Part shown: piece by piece, positions 24,680-32,762 of the stretch
Numbering within the stretch: the first letter of the stretch is position 1
Layout of the letters: every line of letters starts with the position of its first letter
DNA from: JAJZNI01 sp035624785
GTDB taxonomy: Bacteria; Chloroflexota; Dormibacteria; Aeolococcales; Aeolococcaceae
DNA: 64,000 nt
Reading direction: 5' to 3'
Assembly: GCA_035624785.1 (NCBI GenBank)
Contig: DASPQV010000025.1
Coordinates: 1 to 64,000 of the forward strand
Notes under the pieces: generated by a model
Databases searched by the model: none
The model's input: only the letters and a program-made list of their open reading frames with translations
Told to the model about the DNA's origin: nothing
Program-made: the position numbers and the translations under genes

Positions 24680-25837
24680 ATGAGCTCCGCTCCCCCCGCG
24701 CCCGACTCGACGACCGCCCACCGGGCGGCGCTGATCGAGCGCAACCTCGCCGAGCTGCTGACCCGCGACGAGCTGCTCCCGCTGCTCGATTCGGGGCTGC
24801 CGCTGCGGCACTACATCGGCTGGGAGATCTCCGGCCAGGTCCACCTCGGCGGGGGCCTGGTCCTCACCAGCAAGATCCACGACCTCCAGCAGGCCGGGGT
24901 CGAGTGCACCGTGTTCCTGGCCGACTGGCACACCTGGATCAACGACAAGCTGGGCGGCGACCGCGATCGCATCCGCCGGATCGCGCTCGGCTACTTCGGG
25001 GAGGCGCTCCGGGCGGGCCTGGTCTGCGTCGGCGGCGATCCGGACGCGCTCAGGGTGGTGCTGGCCAGCGACCTCTACGCCGACGGCGCCCGGGATTACT
25101 GGGCCACCGTCATCGAGGTGGCCAAGCACACCTCACTGGCGAGGATGCAGCGCAGCATCACCATCATGGGACGCGCCGAGGGCGAGCAGGTCGACTTCGC
25201 CAAGCTCCTCTACCCGGCCATGCAGGCCGCCGACATCTTCACCCTCGGGGTCCACCTCGCCCATGCCGGGATGGACCAGCGCAAGGCCCACGTGGTCGCC
25301 CGGGACGTGGCCACCAAGATGCGGATCAACGCTCTCCACGATGCCGCCGGGCGGCGCATCAAGCCACTCGCGGTCCACAGTCCGCTGCTCCCCGGCCTGC
25401 TCAAGCCGGATCGCTGGCCGGTCCCGCCAGAGCAGCGCGCCGAGGTGCTGGCGGCCATGAAGATGAGCAAGTCCAAGCGGGGCTCGGCCATCTTCATCCA
25501 CGACTCCCCGGACGCCATCAACCGCAAGCTGCGGGCCGCCTTCTGCCCCCCGGAGGAGGTGGAGCTCAACCCGATCATCGACTACATCGACCAGCTCTGC
25601 TTTCGCCTCGGCGATGCCGAGTTCCGGGTGGACCGGACTGCCGCCAACGGCGGGACGATCACCTTCCACTCGACCGACGAGGTCGCCGACGCCTACCGCT
25701 CCGGAGCGCTCCATCCCATGGATGCCAAGGCAGCGCTGGCGGATCGGCTGATCGCGCGCCTGGAGCCCGCGCGCCGCCATTTCGCCGACCCGGAGCGCGC
25801 CGAGGCGCTCCACGAGGTGATCGAGCTGACCTCGTGA
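24680..25837 (+). CDS. tyrS: Tyrosyl-tRNA synthetase of archaeal/eukaryal type
   Basis: 385 residues from ATG 24680; the in-frame extension back to 24452 is low-complexity and rejected. Class I signatures are HLGG (His55, in YIGWEISGQVHLGG) and KMSKSK (261-266). Bacterial TyrRS has KFGKT-type sequence instead. Tyrosine-pocket residues known from M. jannaschii TyrRS (Tyr32, Tyr151, Gln155, Asp158, Gln173) align as Tyr45, Tyr178, Gln182, Asp185, Gln200, with identical spacing from Tyr178 to Gln200. The Arg-Lys pair after Gln200 corresponds to residues at the C1:G72 contact. HPMD (His345, Asp348) matches the G34-binding His283/Asp286. There is no S4 domain as in bacterial TyrRS. The enzyme charges tRNA-Tyr; the tRNA at 24346-24422 is its evident substrate. 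Confidence 0.93.
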   Translation: MSSAPPAPDSTTAHRAALIERNLAELLTRDELLPLLDSGLPLRHYIGWEISGQVHLGGGLVLTSKIHDLQQAGVECTVFLADWHTWINDKLGGDRDRIRRIALGYFGEALRAGLVCVGGDPDALRVVLASDLYADGARDYWATVIEVAKHTSLARMQRSITIMGRAEGEQVDFAKLLYPAMQAADIFTLGVHLAHAGMDQRKAHVVARDVATKMRINALHDAAGRRIKPLAVHSPLLPGLLKPDRWPVPPEQRAEVLAAMKMSKSKRGSAIFIHDSPDAINRKLRAAFCPPEEVELNPIIDYIDQLCFRLGDAEFRVDRTAANGGTITFHSTDEVADAYRSGALHPMDAKAALADRLIARLEPARRHFADPERAEALHEVIELTS

Positions 25838-25913
25838 GCCGCTCGGAGCCGTCTCCCTCCCCCGCGCTGGCAAGCCCTGCGCCGGAGGCGGCGAAGCCGT
25901 GAGGAGCCGGGGA

Positions 25914-25941
25914 GGCCCGGTGCTTCCCGGGCCCCCATTTT
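25914..25941 (+). terminator. Terminator hairpin downstream of tyrS
   Basis: GGCCCGG (25914-25920), loop TGCTT, CCCGGGCC (25926-25933), then CCCATTTT. A strong GC stem with a short T-run, about 75 bases after the tyrS stop. A second symmetric element, TTGGGCCAATTATGGCCTAA (25940-25959), follows at once and is unusually A/T-rich in its centre. Confidence 0.6.
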
Positions 25942-26060
25942 GGGCCAATTATGGCCTAAACCGGGTACCAGGAAGAGGGGCCCGCTTCCCGCGGCGATCG
26001 GATCGGGATGAGCGTCCGCCCTGACCCGGGTTTGGCCCGCAAGGCAGGCGCCGCTCCCGC

Positions 26061-26852
26061 TCAGCTCCCCAGCTGGTAGACCACGGTGACGGTGACGCTC
26101 ACCTGCTGGGTGCCCGCCTGGACCGGAACGCTGAGGCTCGACCCGGCCACCCCCGCGGCCGCCATCGGGTAGGGCGTCTGGTCGGAGTTGGTCTGCTCGG
26201 TCACGCTCACGATCGGGCCCAAGCTGGTCCCGGCGCCGGCGGCGAGCTGGCTCGCCTTGGTCTGGGCGTCGGCCATGGCCGCCTGGCGGGCCTGCGCCAT
26301 CAAGGTGCTGTCATCGGCGAAGGAGAGGGACATCCCCTCGATGCGGATGTCGTTGCCCACCGACCGCGAGGCGGCGTCGATGATGCCGCCGGCCTTGGTG
26401 AGGTCGTGCAGCGTGACCGTGATGGTCTCGTCCACCTCGTAACCGGAGATCGAGTTGCCGCTGTAGTCCGGGTTGATGTAGAGATCCGTGGTCTGGATGT
26501 CACCCTGGCTGACGCCGCTGCCGGTGAGGGTGCTGATCAATGCGGCAGTCTCGCTCTCGTTGCGGCTCAGCGCAGCGCTGGCGCTGGCCGCCTGGGTATC
26601 CACGTCCAGGGTCACGGTCAGGGTGTCCGGGATGCCGGTCACCTGGCCCACCCCGTCGACGGTGAGCTGCGGAGGATCGACGCTGACCCCGCTGCCGGTG
26701 GTATGGATGTCGAGCGTGGCCGGAGTGGCGGCACCGCCCGGCGACCGGGTGAGGATCAGAGCCACCACGAGGGCGGCGGCGCCCAGCAGGTAGACGAGCC
26801 GGGTCAGGATCACTCGGTTTCGGTGCGGGCCGGGGAAGGCGGTTTGCGACAT
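26061..26852 (-). CDS. SIMPL-domain (DUF541) exported protein
   Basis: 263 residues. One N-terminal membrane/signal helix (TRLVYLLGAAALVVALIL, about 17-34) is followed by a SIMPL domain. It shows the typical opening LTVDGVGQVTGIPDTLTVTL, a central NPDYSGNSISGYEVDETITV and ARQAAMADAQTKASQLAAGA near the end. The family is widespread at the cell envelope and its biochemical role is not settled; it has been linked to stress resistance. No enzymatic motif is seen. The gene stands alone, with a convergent neighbour to its right on the same strand (dehydrogenase, 26983). Confidence 0.85.
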   Translation of the reverse strand: MSQTAFPGPHRNRVILTRLVYLLGAAALVVALILTRSPGGAATPATLDIHTTGSGVSVDPPQLTVDGVGQVTGIPDTLTVTLDVDTQAASASAALSRNESETAALISTLTGSGVSQGDIQTTDLYINPDYSGNSISGYEVDETITVTLHDLTKAGGIIDAASRSVGNDIRIEGMSLSFADDSTLMAQARQAAMADAQTKASQLAAGAGTSLGPIVSVTEQTNSDQTPYPMAAAGVAGSSLSVPVQAGTQQVSVTVTVVYQLGS

Positions 26853-26982
26853 GGGAGCACTCCTCGGGATCGGTGGCGACTCCGAGTACGCCAGACCCCG
26901 GCCGCGGGTTCCGCCTCGGGGGTGGGGGATGTCATGGAGACGTCAGATGGGCGGGTCGCCCGGCAAACGGCAGCGCCGCGGG

Positions 26983-28023
26983 TCAGACGGTGAGCACCAC
27001 CTTGAGAGCCTGCCTCGACTCGAAGAGGTGATAGCCGGCCACCGCTTCCTCGAGCGGCAGCCGGTGGGAGATGATCGCGGCCGGCTCAGCGAGGCCGCGC
27101 CGGATCAGGTCGAGGGCCTGATCCCACCTGCCCAGCACGTTGGCGACGCCGCAGAACTCGAGGTGGACGGCCTTGGCGAACAGGCGGCCCAGGCCGAGGG
27201 TCCACTCGGGCTCGGTGTGCACGCCGATGACGCTGACCCTGCCGCCGCGGCGCACCGACGCCAGGGCCGCCTCGAGGGCCTGGGCGTTTCCCACGCACTC
27301 CAGCACCGCGTCGGCGCCGCGCCCGCCGGTGCGCTCGCGGACGCGAGCCGCCAGGCCCTGGTCGGCCGGCAAGGGCTCGGCGCCCAAGCGCCCGGCCGCC
27401 TCCAGCCTGGAGGAGACAGCGTCGGCCGCGAGCAGCCGCGCCGGTCCGAAGGTTGCCGAGGCCATCGCCGCCATCAGGCCGACCGGACCGCAGCCCACCA
27501 CCAGGACGGTGTCGCCGGCCTCGATGCGGGCTTCGGCGGCCGCATCCAGCCCGGCGCTGAAGATGTCGCCGGCGAAGAGCGCCCGCTCGTCACTCAGCCC
27601 CGGCTCGATCGCGTGCAGGACGAGGTCGGCATTGGGGACGCGAACCAGCTCGGCCTGACCTCCTCCGAGATCGCCGTGAGCGGCTCCGTAGCCGAAGACC
27701 CGCTGATCGGCGCAGCGGCTGAACAGCCCCCGTCCGCAGTACCAGCAGGCCCCGCAGGGAACGGTGAATGAAGCCAGCGCCCGGTCGCCGGCGTGGAAGC
27801 GGCTGACTGAGGCGCCGACCGCCTCGACCACGCCGGCGAACTCGTGGCCGAGCACGCTGCCCGGCCGGATGCCGGGGATGCGACCGTGGAGCAGGTGCAG
27901 GTCGCTGCCGCAGATGGCGGTGGTGGTCACCCGAAGCAGGGCATCACCGGGTTCAGCGAGCTCCGGCTCAGGGACGTCGGACAGGCGCACCCTCCCCTCC
28001 CCGGCGTAGACGAGGGCTCTCAC
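26983..28023 (-). CDS. Zinc-dependent medium-chain dehydrogenase/reductase
   Basis: 346 residues from a GTG at 28023 that overlaps the channel-gene stop (GTGA). Catalytic zinc ligands are ICGSDLH (Cys) and GHEFAGVV (His-Glu). The structural zinc loop is CGACWYCGRGLFSRC with four Cys. The NAD(P)-binding region is VLVVGCGPVGLMAAMA, followed by AADAVSSRLEAA. It resembles threonine/sorbitol dehydrogenase-like or formaldehyde dehydrogenase-like MDR enzymes. The substrate is not assignable. It is translationally coupled to a TrkA-N-type potassium channel, an odd partnership without a clear functional reason. Confidence 0.88.
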   Translation of the reverse strand: MRALVYAGEGRVRLSDVPEPELAEPGDALLRVTTTAICGSDLHLLHGRIPGIRPGSVLGHEFAGVVEAVGASVSRFHAGDRALASFTVPCGACWYCGRGLFSRCADQRVFGYGAAHGDLGGGQAELVRVPNADLVLHAIEPGLSDERALFAGDIFSAGLDAAAEARIEAGDTVLVVGCGPVGLMAAMASATFGPARLLAADAVSSRLEAAGRLGAEPLPADQGLAARVRERTGGRGADAVLECVGNAQALEAALASVRRGGRVSVIGVHTEPEWTLGLGRLFAKAVHLEFCGVANVLGRWDQALDLIRRGLAEPAAIISHRLPLEEAVAGYHLFESRQALKVVLTV

Positions 28024-28973
28024 CGCCGCGGGGCGGCGGGAGCGAGGGCGCTGGCCAGGGCGCTCAGCTGATCGCGCGTACCCATCGCCACCACAATGTC
28101 ATCGGGATGGAGCGGGACCTCGTCGCCGGGGCCGACCCGGAGGGTCCCATCGCCGTAGCGGAAGGCCAGCAGGACAGCCCCCGACCGGCGCAGGTCGGCG
28201 GCGGTCAGCTGCCGTCCCGAGTCGGCGCCCACCTCGAGCTCCTCGACCTGCATCGCTCCCTCGGCTCCGCCGATGAGCAGGTCGAAGGTGTCCACCACCG
28301 CCGGCTGCGTCGCCAGCGCCGCCATCCGCCGCCCGCTGAGCACATAGGGGCTCACCACCCGGTCGGCTCCCGCCCGGCGGAGCTTCTCCATCGACTCCGG
28401 GTACGAAGAGCGCGCCACGATGTAGAGGTCAGGGTTCAGGGCCCGCGCCGTGAGCACGATGTAGACGTTGCGCTCGTCGGAGTCGACGGCGCTGATCAGG
28501 GCCCGGGCGCGGGCGATGCCGGCGCGCTGGAGCACCTCGTCGTCGGACGCGTCACCAAGCACGTGGAGCACCCGGTCGCGCTCGACATTCTCCAGCCCCT
28601 GCGCGTTCCATTCGACGACGACATAGGGCTGTCCGCTCTGCTCCAGCTCGCGCACCGCCTGGCGGCCGGTCCTCCCGTAGCCGCAGACGATGACGTGGTC
28701 ACTCAGGCCGTCGAGACCGCGCTGCAATCGCCGCGCTCTCCTGTACAGTTGCCATTCCCCGTTCGACAATAGCTCGACCAGGACCCCGAAGGTGTAGAGG
28801 AAGCCGATCACCCCGAGGGCGATCAGGCAAATCGTGAAGGCCTCGCCGGCGGTGTCCAGCGGGTGGACCGCGAAGCCCACGGTGCTGATGGTGGCCACGG
28901 TCATGAAGAGGGCGTCCAGAGGGTTGTAGTGCTCGATCAGCACGTACCCAGCGGTGCCCAGGCCGAGCAGCAC
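28020..28973 (-). CDS. Two-helix potassium channel with RCK (TrkA-N/TrkA-C) domains; start uncertain
   Basis: 317 residues from GTG 28973. The pore region is DALFMTVATISTVGF, a TVGF selectivity filter rather than TVGYG, followed by the second helix. The RCK N domain begins HVIVCGYGRTGRQAVRELEQ (NAD-binding GxGxxG), and a TrkA-C region closes the protein. With GTG 28973 the first membrane helix is cut to about 13 residues. The open frame continues upstream (LRRLAWALAGLVV) to a CTG at 29150 that overlaps the stop of the previous gene, but contains no ATG, GTG or TTG. A CTG or other non-standard start, coupled to the upstream gene, is the likely explanation. The product gates K+ flux by ligand binding to RCK. 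Confidence 0.82.
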   Translation of the reverse strand: MLLGLGTAGYVLIEHYNPLDALFMTVATISTVGFAVHPLDTAGEAFTICLIALGVIGFLYTFGVLVELLSNGEWQLYRRARRLQRGLDGLSDHVIVCGYGRTGRQAVRELEQSGQPYVVVEWNAQGLENVERDRVLHVLGDASDDEVLQRAGIARARALISAVDSDERNVYIVLTARALNPDLYIVARSSYPESMEKLRRAGADRVVSPYVLSGRRMAALATQPAVVDTFDLLIGGAEGAMQVEELEVGADSGRQLTAADLRRSGAVLLAFRYGDGTLRVGPGDEVPLHPDDIVVAMGTRDQLSALASALAPAAPRR

Positions 28974-29146
28974 GACCAGGCCCGCGAGCGCCCAGGCCAG
29001 GCGGCGCAGCGGGCGCTGGGGCCGGCTCGGCGCGGCCGCGACAGCTGGCTGGTGGCGGCCCGCCGGTGGCTCTCCACCCGACCGGTCCGCCGCCCCCCAC
29101 CTGGGCCCGCCGCTGCCGCCCGGGCGCCCGTCGCTCGGCTGCGCGG

Positions 29147-29446
29147 TCAGCGGTCGTCCTCGGCGGCCCGCCGCTGCGCGATCCGGTCGCGGAGGAGGTC
29201 CTCCATCTCGGCGGAGCCTTCGGCGTCACGGCGCAGCCAGAAGGGGATCTTCTCGCCCCGCCTCTCGGCCTCGGCAGCTCGCCTCTCCGCCTCCAGGTGC
29301 CGGCGCAGCGCGGCATCCACGGATTCCTGGAGCGCGGTTCCGGTGGCGGTGAGCGCGGCGGCCAGGTCGTCGGCGATCACCACCGTGTTCGGCTCAGGCG
29401 GATGTTTCGGCGCGCTCCGGCCGAAGAGGCGGCCCAGCAGCGACAT
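29147..29446 (-). CDS. Small charged coiled-coil protein, function unknown
   Basis: 99 residues. The start MSLLGRLFGRSAPKHPPEPN is followed by a mixed helix and then an Arg/Glu/Ala-rich helix (RRHLEAERRAAEAERRGEKI) with strong coiled-coil character, ending in an acidic tail. There is no membrane segment. Its stop overlaps the likely non-standard start of the channel gene, so the two are probably coupled. No family is recognised. Confidence 0.6.
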   Translation of the reverse strand: MSLLGRLFGRSAPKHPPEPNTVVIADDLAAALTATGTALQESVDAALRRHLEAERRAAEAERRGEKIPFWLRRDAEGSAEMEDLLRDRIAQRRAAEDDR

Positions 29447-29708
29447 GACCGATCAGCTCCGAGAGGCCGCCAGGCGCAGCATGGCTGGAGTCTAGAACGG
29501 CGCCGCCGCCCCCTGGGCCCGGGCCGAGCCCGTCGGGGCCGCCCGGCTGGTGGGGGCGCGCCGAGCCCGATAGCATGTGGCTGAGGGCGGCACCGTCCGC
29601 GATTGACCGCCGGTGGCCGAGAGCGGCCGCCGCCTCGACCATCGCAGAGGACGCGCGAGTCACCGGTCACCAACCCGCAAGTCCGCTCCGAGGAGGCTTG
29701 ACCCGTCC

Positions 29709-31199
29709 GTGCTGGAGCCATACACCCGCCGCCTCCTGGGCCATGTGCGGCCGATCATCGTGGCCAACCGGGCGCCTCTCCAGCTGGTTCCCGCCGATCC
29801 CATCCGGGGCCTCCCGGAAAGGCTGGTGAAGGGGGCCGGAGGCCTGGTGACGGCGCTCTCCACGCTGGCTTCGGCAACCGGGGCGCTCTGGGTGGCCGCC
29901 GCCCATGACGATGGTGACCGGTGCCTGGCCCAGCGCGGTGACCCGGCCGAGCTGCACACCGAGGACGGCAGCGACTACCGGGTCGCCTTCATCAACGCTC
30001 CGGCGGAGGCCTTCAGCCTGCACTACAACGTGATCAGCAACCCCCTGCTCTGGTTCATCCATCACTACCTCTGGGACCTGGCCCGGGAGCCGATGGTGGA
30101 CGCGTCCATCCGCCGCGCCTGGCGGGACGGCTACGTCGTGGTCAACCAGATGTTCGCCGACAGGGTGGTGCGGGAGGCCGCGGGCGGCGAAGCCCCGCCA
30201 TTGGTCCTGATCCAGGATTACCAGCTCTACCTGGTCGCCCGGATGGTCAGGGAGCGGGTGCCCGAGGTGCGCCTCCAGCACTTCGTCCACATTCCCTGGC
30301 CGACGCCCCAGTACTGGACCATCCTGCCCAAACCGATCCGCGACGAGATCGTCCACGGCATCCTCGGCAACGACATCATCGGCTTCCAGACGAGGCGCGA
30401 CGTCCGCAACTTCCTGCTGACCTGCGAGGAGAACCTGGGGCTCGGGGTAGATCTCCGGGAGCGCACCGTCTACTACCAGGGGCGAGCGGTGTGGGTGCGC
30501 CACTACCCGATCAGCATCGACGTGGCCAGCTTCGCCGAGAGCGCCACCCATCCTGAGGTCCTCGAGGAGGAGCGGCGGATCGCGGCGTGGCGGCCCGAGA
30601 AGCTGATCCTCCGGGTCGACCGCACGGACCTCAGCAAGAACATCGTGCGCGGCTTCCTCGCCTACGAACGGTTGCTCGAGATGCACCCCGACCTGCTCGG
30701 CAACGTCCAGTTCTGGGCTCTGCTCCAGCCGAGCCGTCAGGACGTCGGCGACTATCGCGCCTATCTCGGCAGCGTCCTGTCGGTGGCGGCCCGGATCAAC
30801 CGGCGCTTCTCCGCAGGCGGTTGGACGCCGATCCGGGTGGAGGTGGAGGACAACATGCACCGGGCGATCGCCGCCTACAAGAGCTTCGACGTCCTCCTGG
30901 TCAACCCGATCTATGACGGCATGAACCTGGTGGCCAAGGAGGGAGCCGTCTGCAACACCCGCCATGGGGTGGTGGTGCTCAGCGAGAACGCGGGCGCCCA
31001 TGAGGAGATCGGGGACTTCGCGCTCACCGTGAACCCGTTCGATGTCGACGAGACAGCCGAGGCGCTCTTCCTCGGCCTGGTCATGGACGAGCGGCAGAAG
31101 GCGGCGCGCGCCGAGAAGATGCGGGAAACCGTCCGCAGCAACGACGTCACCCGCTGGATCGGCAACCAGCTGCAGGACCTCAGGGAGCTCATCGGCTAG
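29709..31199 (+). CDS. GT20-family glycosyltransferase, trehalose-6-phosphate synthase-like
   Basis: 496 residues from GTG 29709 (VLEPYTRRLLGHVRPIIVAN); the frame extends to GTG 29613. GT20 landmarks in order: IVANRAP, VKGAGGLVTAL, FSLHYNVISNPLLWFIHHYL, LIQDYQLYLVARMV, HFVHIPWPTP, GFQTRRDVRNFL, LRVDRTDLSKNI (Arg and Lys for the nucleotide sugar) and PIYDGMNLVAKEG (Asp and Glu). The enzyme would transfer glucose from a nucleotide sugar to a phosphorylated acceptor, giving trehalose 6-phosphate or a related compatible solute. No phosphatase (OtsB) gene is nearby and several motifs depart from OtsA, so the acceptor is uncertain. A copy of its last 25 bases recurs at 31326-31350. Confidence 0.82.
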   Translation: MLEPYTRRLLGHVRPIIVANRAPLQLVPADPIRGLPERLVKGAGGLVTALSTLASATGALWVAAAHDDGDRCLAQRGDPAELHTEDGSDYRVAFINAPAEAFSLHYNVISNPLLWFIHHYLWDLAREPMVDASIRRAWRDGYVVVNQMFADRVVREAAGGEAPPLVLIQDYQLYLVARMVRERVPEVRLQHFVHIPWPTPQYWTILPKPIRDEIVHGILGNDIIGFQTRRDVRNFLLTCEENLGLGVDLRERTVYYQGRAVWVRHYPISIDVASFAESATHPEVLEEERRIAAWRPEKLILRVDRTDLSKNIVRGFLAYERLLEMHPDLLGNVQFWALLQPSRQDVGDYRAYLGSVLSVAARINRRFSAGGWTPIRVEVEDNMHRAIAAYKSFDVLLVNPIYDGMNLVAKEGAVCNTRHGVVVLSENAGAHEEIGDFALTVNPFDVDETAEALFLGLVMDERQKAARAEKMRETVRSNDVTRWIGNQLQDLRELIG

Positions 31200-31209
31200 G
31201 GTGCCGGGG

Positions 31210-31241
31210 CACCAGCCCGTCACCACGCCAGTCGGCTGGTG
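31210..31241 (+). terminator. Hairpin after the GT20 gene
   Basis: CACCAGCC (31210-31217) and GGCTGGTG (31234-31241) form an eight-base perfect stem around a 16-base loop, eleven bases after the stop codon. No U-run follows. It could end the GT20 message or stabilise its 3' end. Confidence 0.4.
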
Positions 31242-31325
31242 TCCGCCGTTCAGCGGGATCCTGCGGGGCAGGTCAGCCCACCGCACCCTACGCGGTGTCG
31301 AGGCGGCCGCGCGCAGCGCGGCAAT

Positions 31326-31350
31326 TGCAGGATCTGAGGGAGCTCATCGG
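31326..31350 (+). pseudogene. Short remnant duplicate of the GT20 gene 3' end
   Basis: These 25 bases match 31171-31195 (the end of the GT20 gene) at 23 positions, and both differences are silent if read in the same frame (QDLRELIG). No other part of a second GT20 gene is visible around it. This suggests the scar of a lost tandem copy or an unequal recombination. Confidence 0.4.
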
Positions 31351-31408
31351 GCAGATCGGCCCCAGCTCGCGGGAGGGCGGTGGGGGCCAGGCCGGCGGGC
31401 TTGTCCGG

Positions 31409-31612
31409 CTAGTGAGCGAAACCGGCGAAACCGGCCACGAACAGCCAGGCGGCGAAGGCGGCGATCGCCACCCACACGGCGATCAGTCCGGAGCGGCGCT
31501 CGGTGAGACCCCTCATCCGCCGCTGCTTGAGCCAGCGCTGACGCACCTCGAGGTCGTCGAGGCCGCTGGGGGATCCCGGGGTCGTGGAGTTGCGTTCGGG
31601 GGTCTGGAGCAT
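31409..31612 (-). CDS. Small single-pass membrane protein
   Basis: 67 residues from ATG 31612 (MLQTPERNSTTPGSPSGLDD); the longer frame to 31891 is Pro/Ser-rich and unlikely. A polar N-terminus with a basic helix (LEVRQRWLKQRRMRGLTERR) is followed by one membrane helix (LIAVWVAIAAFAAWLFVAGF). No family is recognised. It is divergent from the MerR-like gene at 31879. Confidence 0.5.
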   Translation of the reverse strand: MLQTPERNSTTPGSPSGLDDLEVRQRWLKQRRMRGLTERRSGLIAVWVAIAAFAAWLFVAGFAGFAH

Positions 31613-31730
31613 CACCGGGGTTTCAACGTGGGGGAGGTCGGGGAGGTTACGCCCCGGCCGGCTTCGAGAGCGGCCCTGTGGCGGCGCAGGCTGCACATGG
31701 TGACACGCGGCGGGCGGGGTTGACGAGATT

Positions 31731-31786
31731 TGGGGGCTCCCTTCCGCTGGGCGGCCGTTGGAGGAAAACCACCCATGGGGGCTCCC
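31731..31786. repeat. Two direct copies of TGGGGGCTCCC upstream of the first MerR-like gene
   Basis: Identical 11-base units lie at 31731-31741 and 31776-31786, 45 bases apart and about 95-150 bases before the MerR-like start. Each contains a small GGG/CCC symmetry. They may be binding sites of one of the adjoining regulators; chance is possible in such GC-rich DNA. Confidence 0.3.
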
Positions 31787-31878
31787 ATAACACAGGACAG
31801 CGGTTACCATGCGCTCAGCAACCAGCACCGATGGACTCGTGGCGGCTGCCAGGGGCGCGGTGCACGAGGTGAGGTGAC

Positions 31879-32229
31879 GTGGCCGCAGCAACCACCGAGG
31901 TCCGGCGGACCGAGCCGGCGCGACTCAGCCTGGACAAGCCGATCTACACGATCAGCGTGGCCGCCGAGATCCTCGGAACGCACCCCCGCACCCTCATGAT
32001 GTATGAGCACCTGGGGCTGGTGGTGCCGCGCCGCACCCCGACCAACCGGCGGCGCTTCTCTCAGCGGGACGTGCTCACCCTCCAGGCGATCCAGCGCCTG
32101 ACCAAGCGTCATGGGCTCAACCTCAGCGGCGCGCGCTACGTCATCCTCCTGCTGCAGGGCCTCGATGCCCACGCCATCGCCCGGCCAGCCTTTCTCGCCG
32201 ACGTCGACGTCACCCACGTCCGGATCTGA
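31879..32229 (+). CDS. MerR/HspR-like winged-helix regulator (copy 1)
   Basis: 116 residues from GTG 31879 with GAGGTGA just upstream. The DNA-binding part is LDKPIYTISVAAEILGTHPR, TLMMYEHLGLVVPRRTPTNR then RRFSQRDVLTLQAIQRLTKR. The phrase YTISVAAE...THPRTLMMYE...GLV is closest to HspR, the MerR-type heat-shock repressor. There is no long effector-binding domain; a short C-terminal helix ends in DVTHVRI. A near-duplicate lies at 32747-33106 with a response regulator between them. The three genes share strand and close spacing. Confidence 0.85.
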   Translation: MAAATTEVRRTEPARLSLDKPIYTISVAAEILGTHPRTLMMYEHLGLVVPRRTPTNRRRFSQRDVLTLQAIQRLTKRHGLNLSGARYVILLLQGLDAHAIARPAFLADVDVTHVRI

Positions 32230-32274
32230 GCGGCGCCGGGGGGAGGACTGGAAGCCGACTGCGGGCCTATCCAA

Positions 32275-32315
32275 ATACATGTCAACCTGACTGACATGTA
32301 TGAGCCCGCTATACT
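32275..32315 (+). promoter_or_regulatory. Promoter with 27-bp palindromic operator before the response regulator
   Basis: ATACATGTCA (32275-32284), seven-base spacer, TGACATGTAT (32292-32301): ten-base arms without mismatch. A promoter overlaps it: -35 CTGACT (32287-32292), 17-base spacer, -10 TATACT (32310-32315). A protein on the palindrome would cover the -35. It separates the first MerR-like gene from the receiver gene, so the two MerR-like proteins are the natural candidates to bind it. Confidence 0.75.
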
Positions 32316-32372
32316 GCCGGGAGGGAGTTGGGCTGCAACCCGTCCCCGGAGCGGAGGGAGCCGACGGAGGCA

Positions 32373-32762
32373 ATGGTGGTGGACGAGGACGCGGTCATCG
32401 ACGTCCTCCTGGTCGAGGACGACCGGGAAACCCTGGAGATGTACCGGACCAAGCTCGAGCTGGACGGCTACCGGGTCCACGTGGCCCTGGACGGCGCCGA
32501 GGGCATCGAGAAGGCCAAGGAGTTGCTTCCCGACATCATCTTCCTGGACGTCCGGCTGCCCAAGAAGGACGGTTTCGAGGTGCTGCAGGAGCTGCGCCAG
32601 CACGGGCCCACCGCCGAGACCCCGGTCATCATCCTGAGCAACTTCGGGGAGAAGGAGCTCGTCGAGCGAGGCTTGAAGCTGGGCGCCATGGAGTTCCTGG
32701 TCAAGGCGCAGACGTCGCCACTCACGCTCTCGGAGGGCATCAACGAGTGGCTGAAGGAGTAG
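32373..32762 (+). CDS. Stand-alone receiver-domain response regulator
   Basis: 129 residues from ATG 32373 (MVVDEDAVIDVLLVEDDRET), with GGAGG close upstream; TTG 32328 with GAGGGAG before it is the alternative and lies nearer the promoter. The receiver fold is complete: VEDD acidic pair, IIFLDVRLPKKDGFEVLQEL with the phospho-Asp, ILSNFGE (Ser switch residue) and FLVKAQTSP with the conserved Lys. There is no output domain, so it must act through a partner protein. It sits between two HspR-like MerR regulators and overlaps the second by 16 bases. An inferred role is to modulate their DNA binding; no kinase is adjacent. Confidence 0.88.
   Translation: MVVDEDAVIDVLLVEDDRETLEMYRTKLELDGYRVHVALDGAEGIEKAKELLPDIIFLDVRLPKKDGFEVLQELRQHGPTAETPVIILSNFGEKELVERGLKLGAMEFLVKAQTSPLTLSEGINEWLKE

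Noticed and set aside
30180..30240. QDYQ in place of HDYH in the GT20 enzyme as a sign of inactivity
   Set aside because: From memory, actinobacterial OtsA proteins carry the same QDYQ, so it is not evidence for loss of function.
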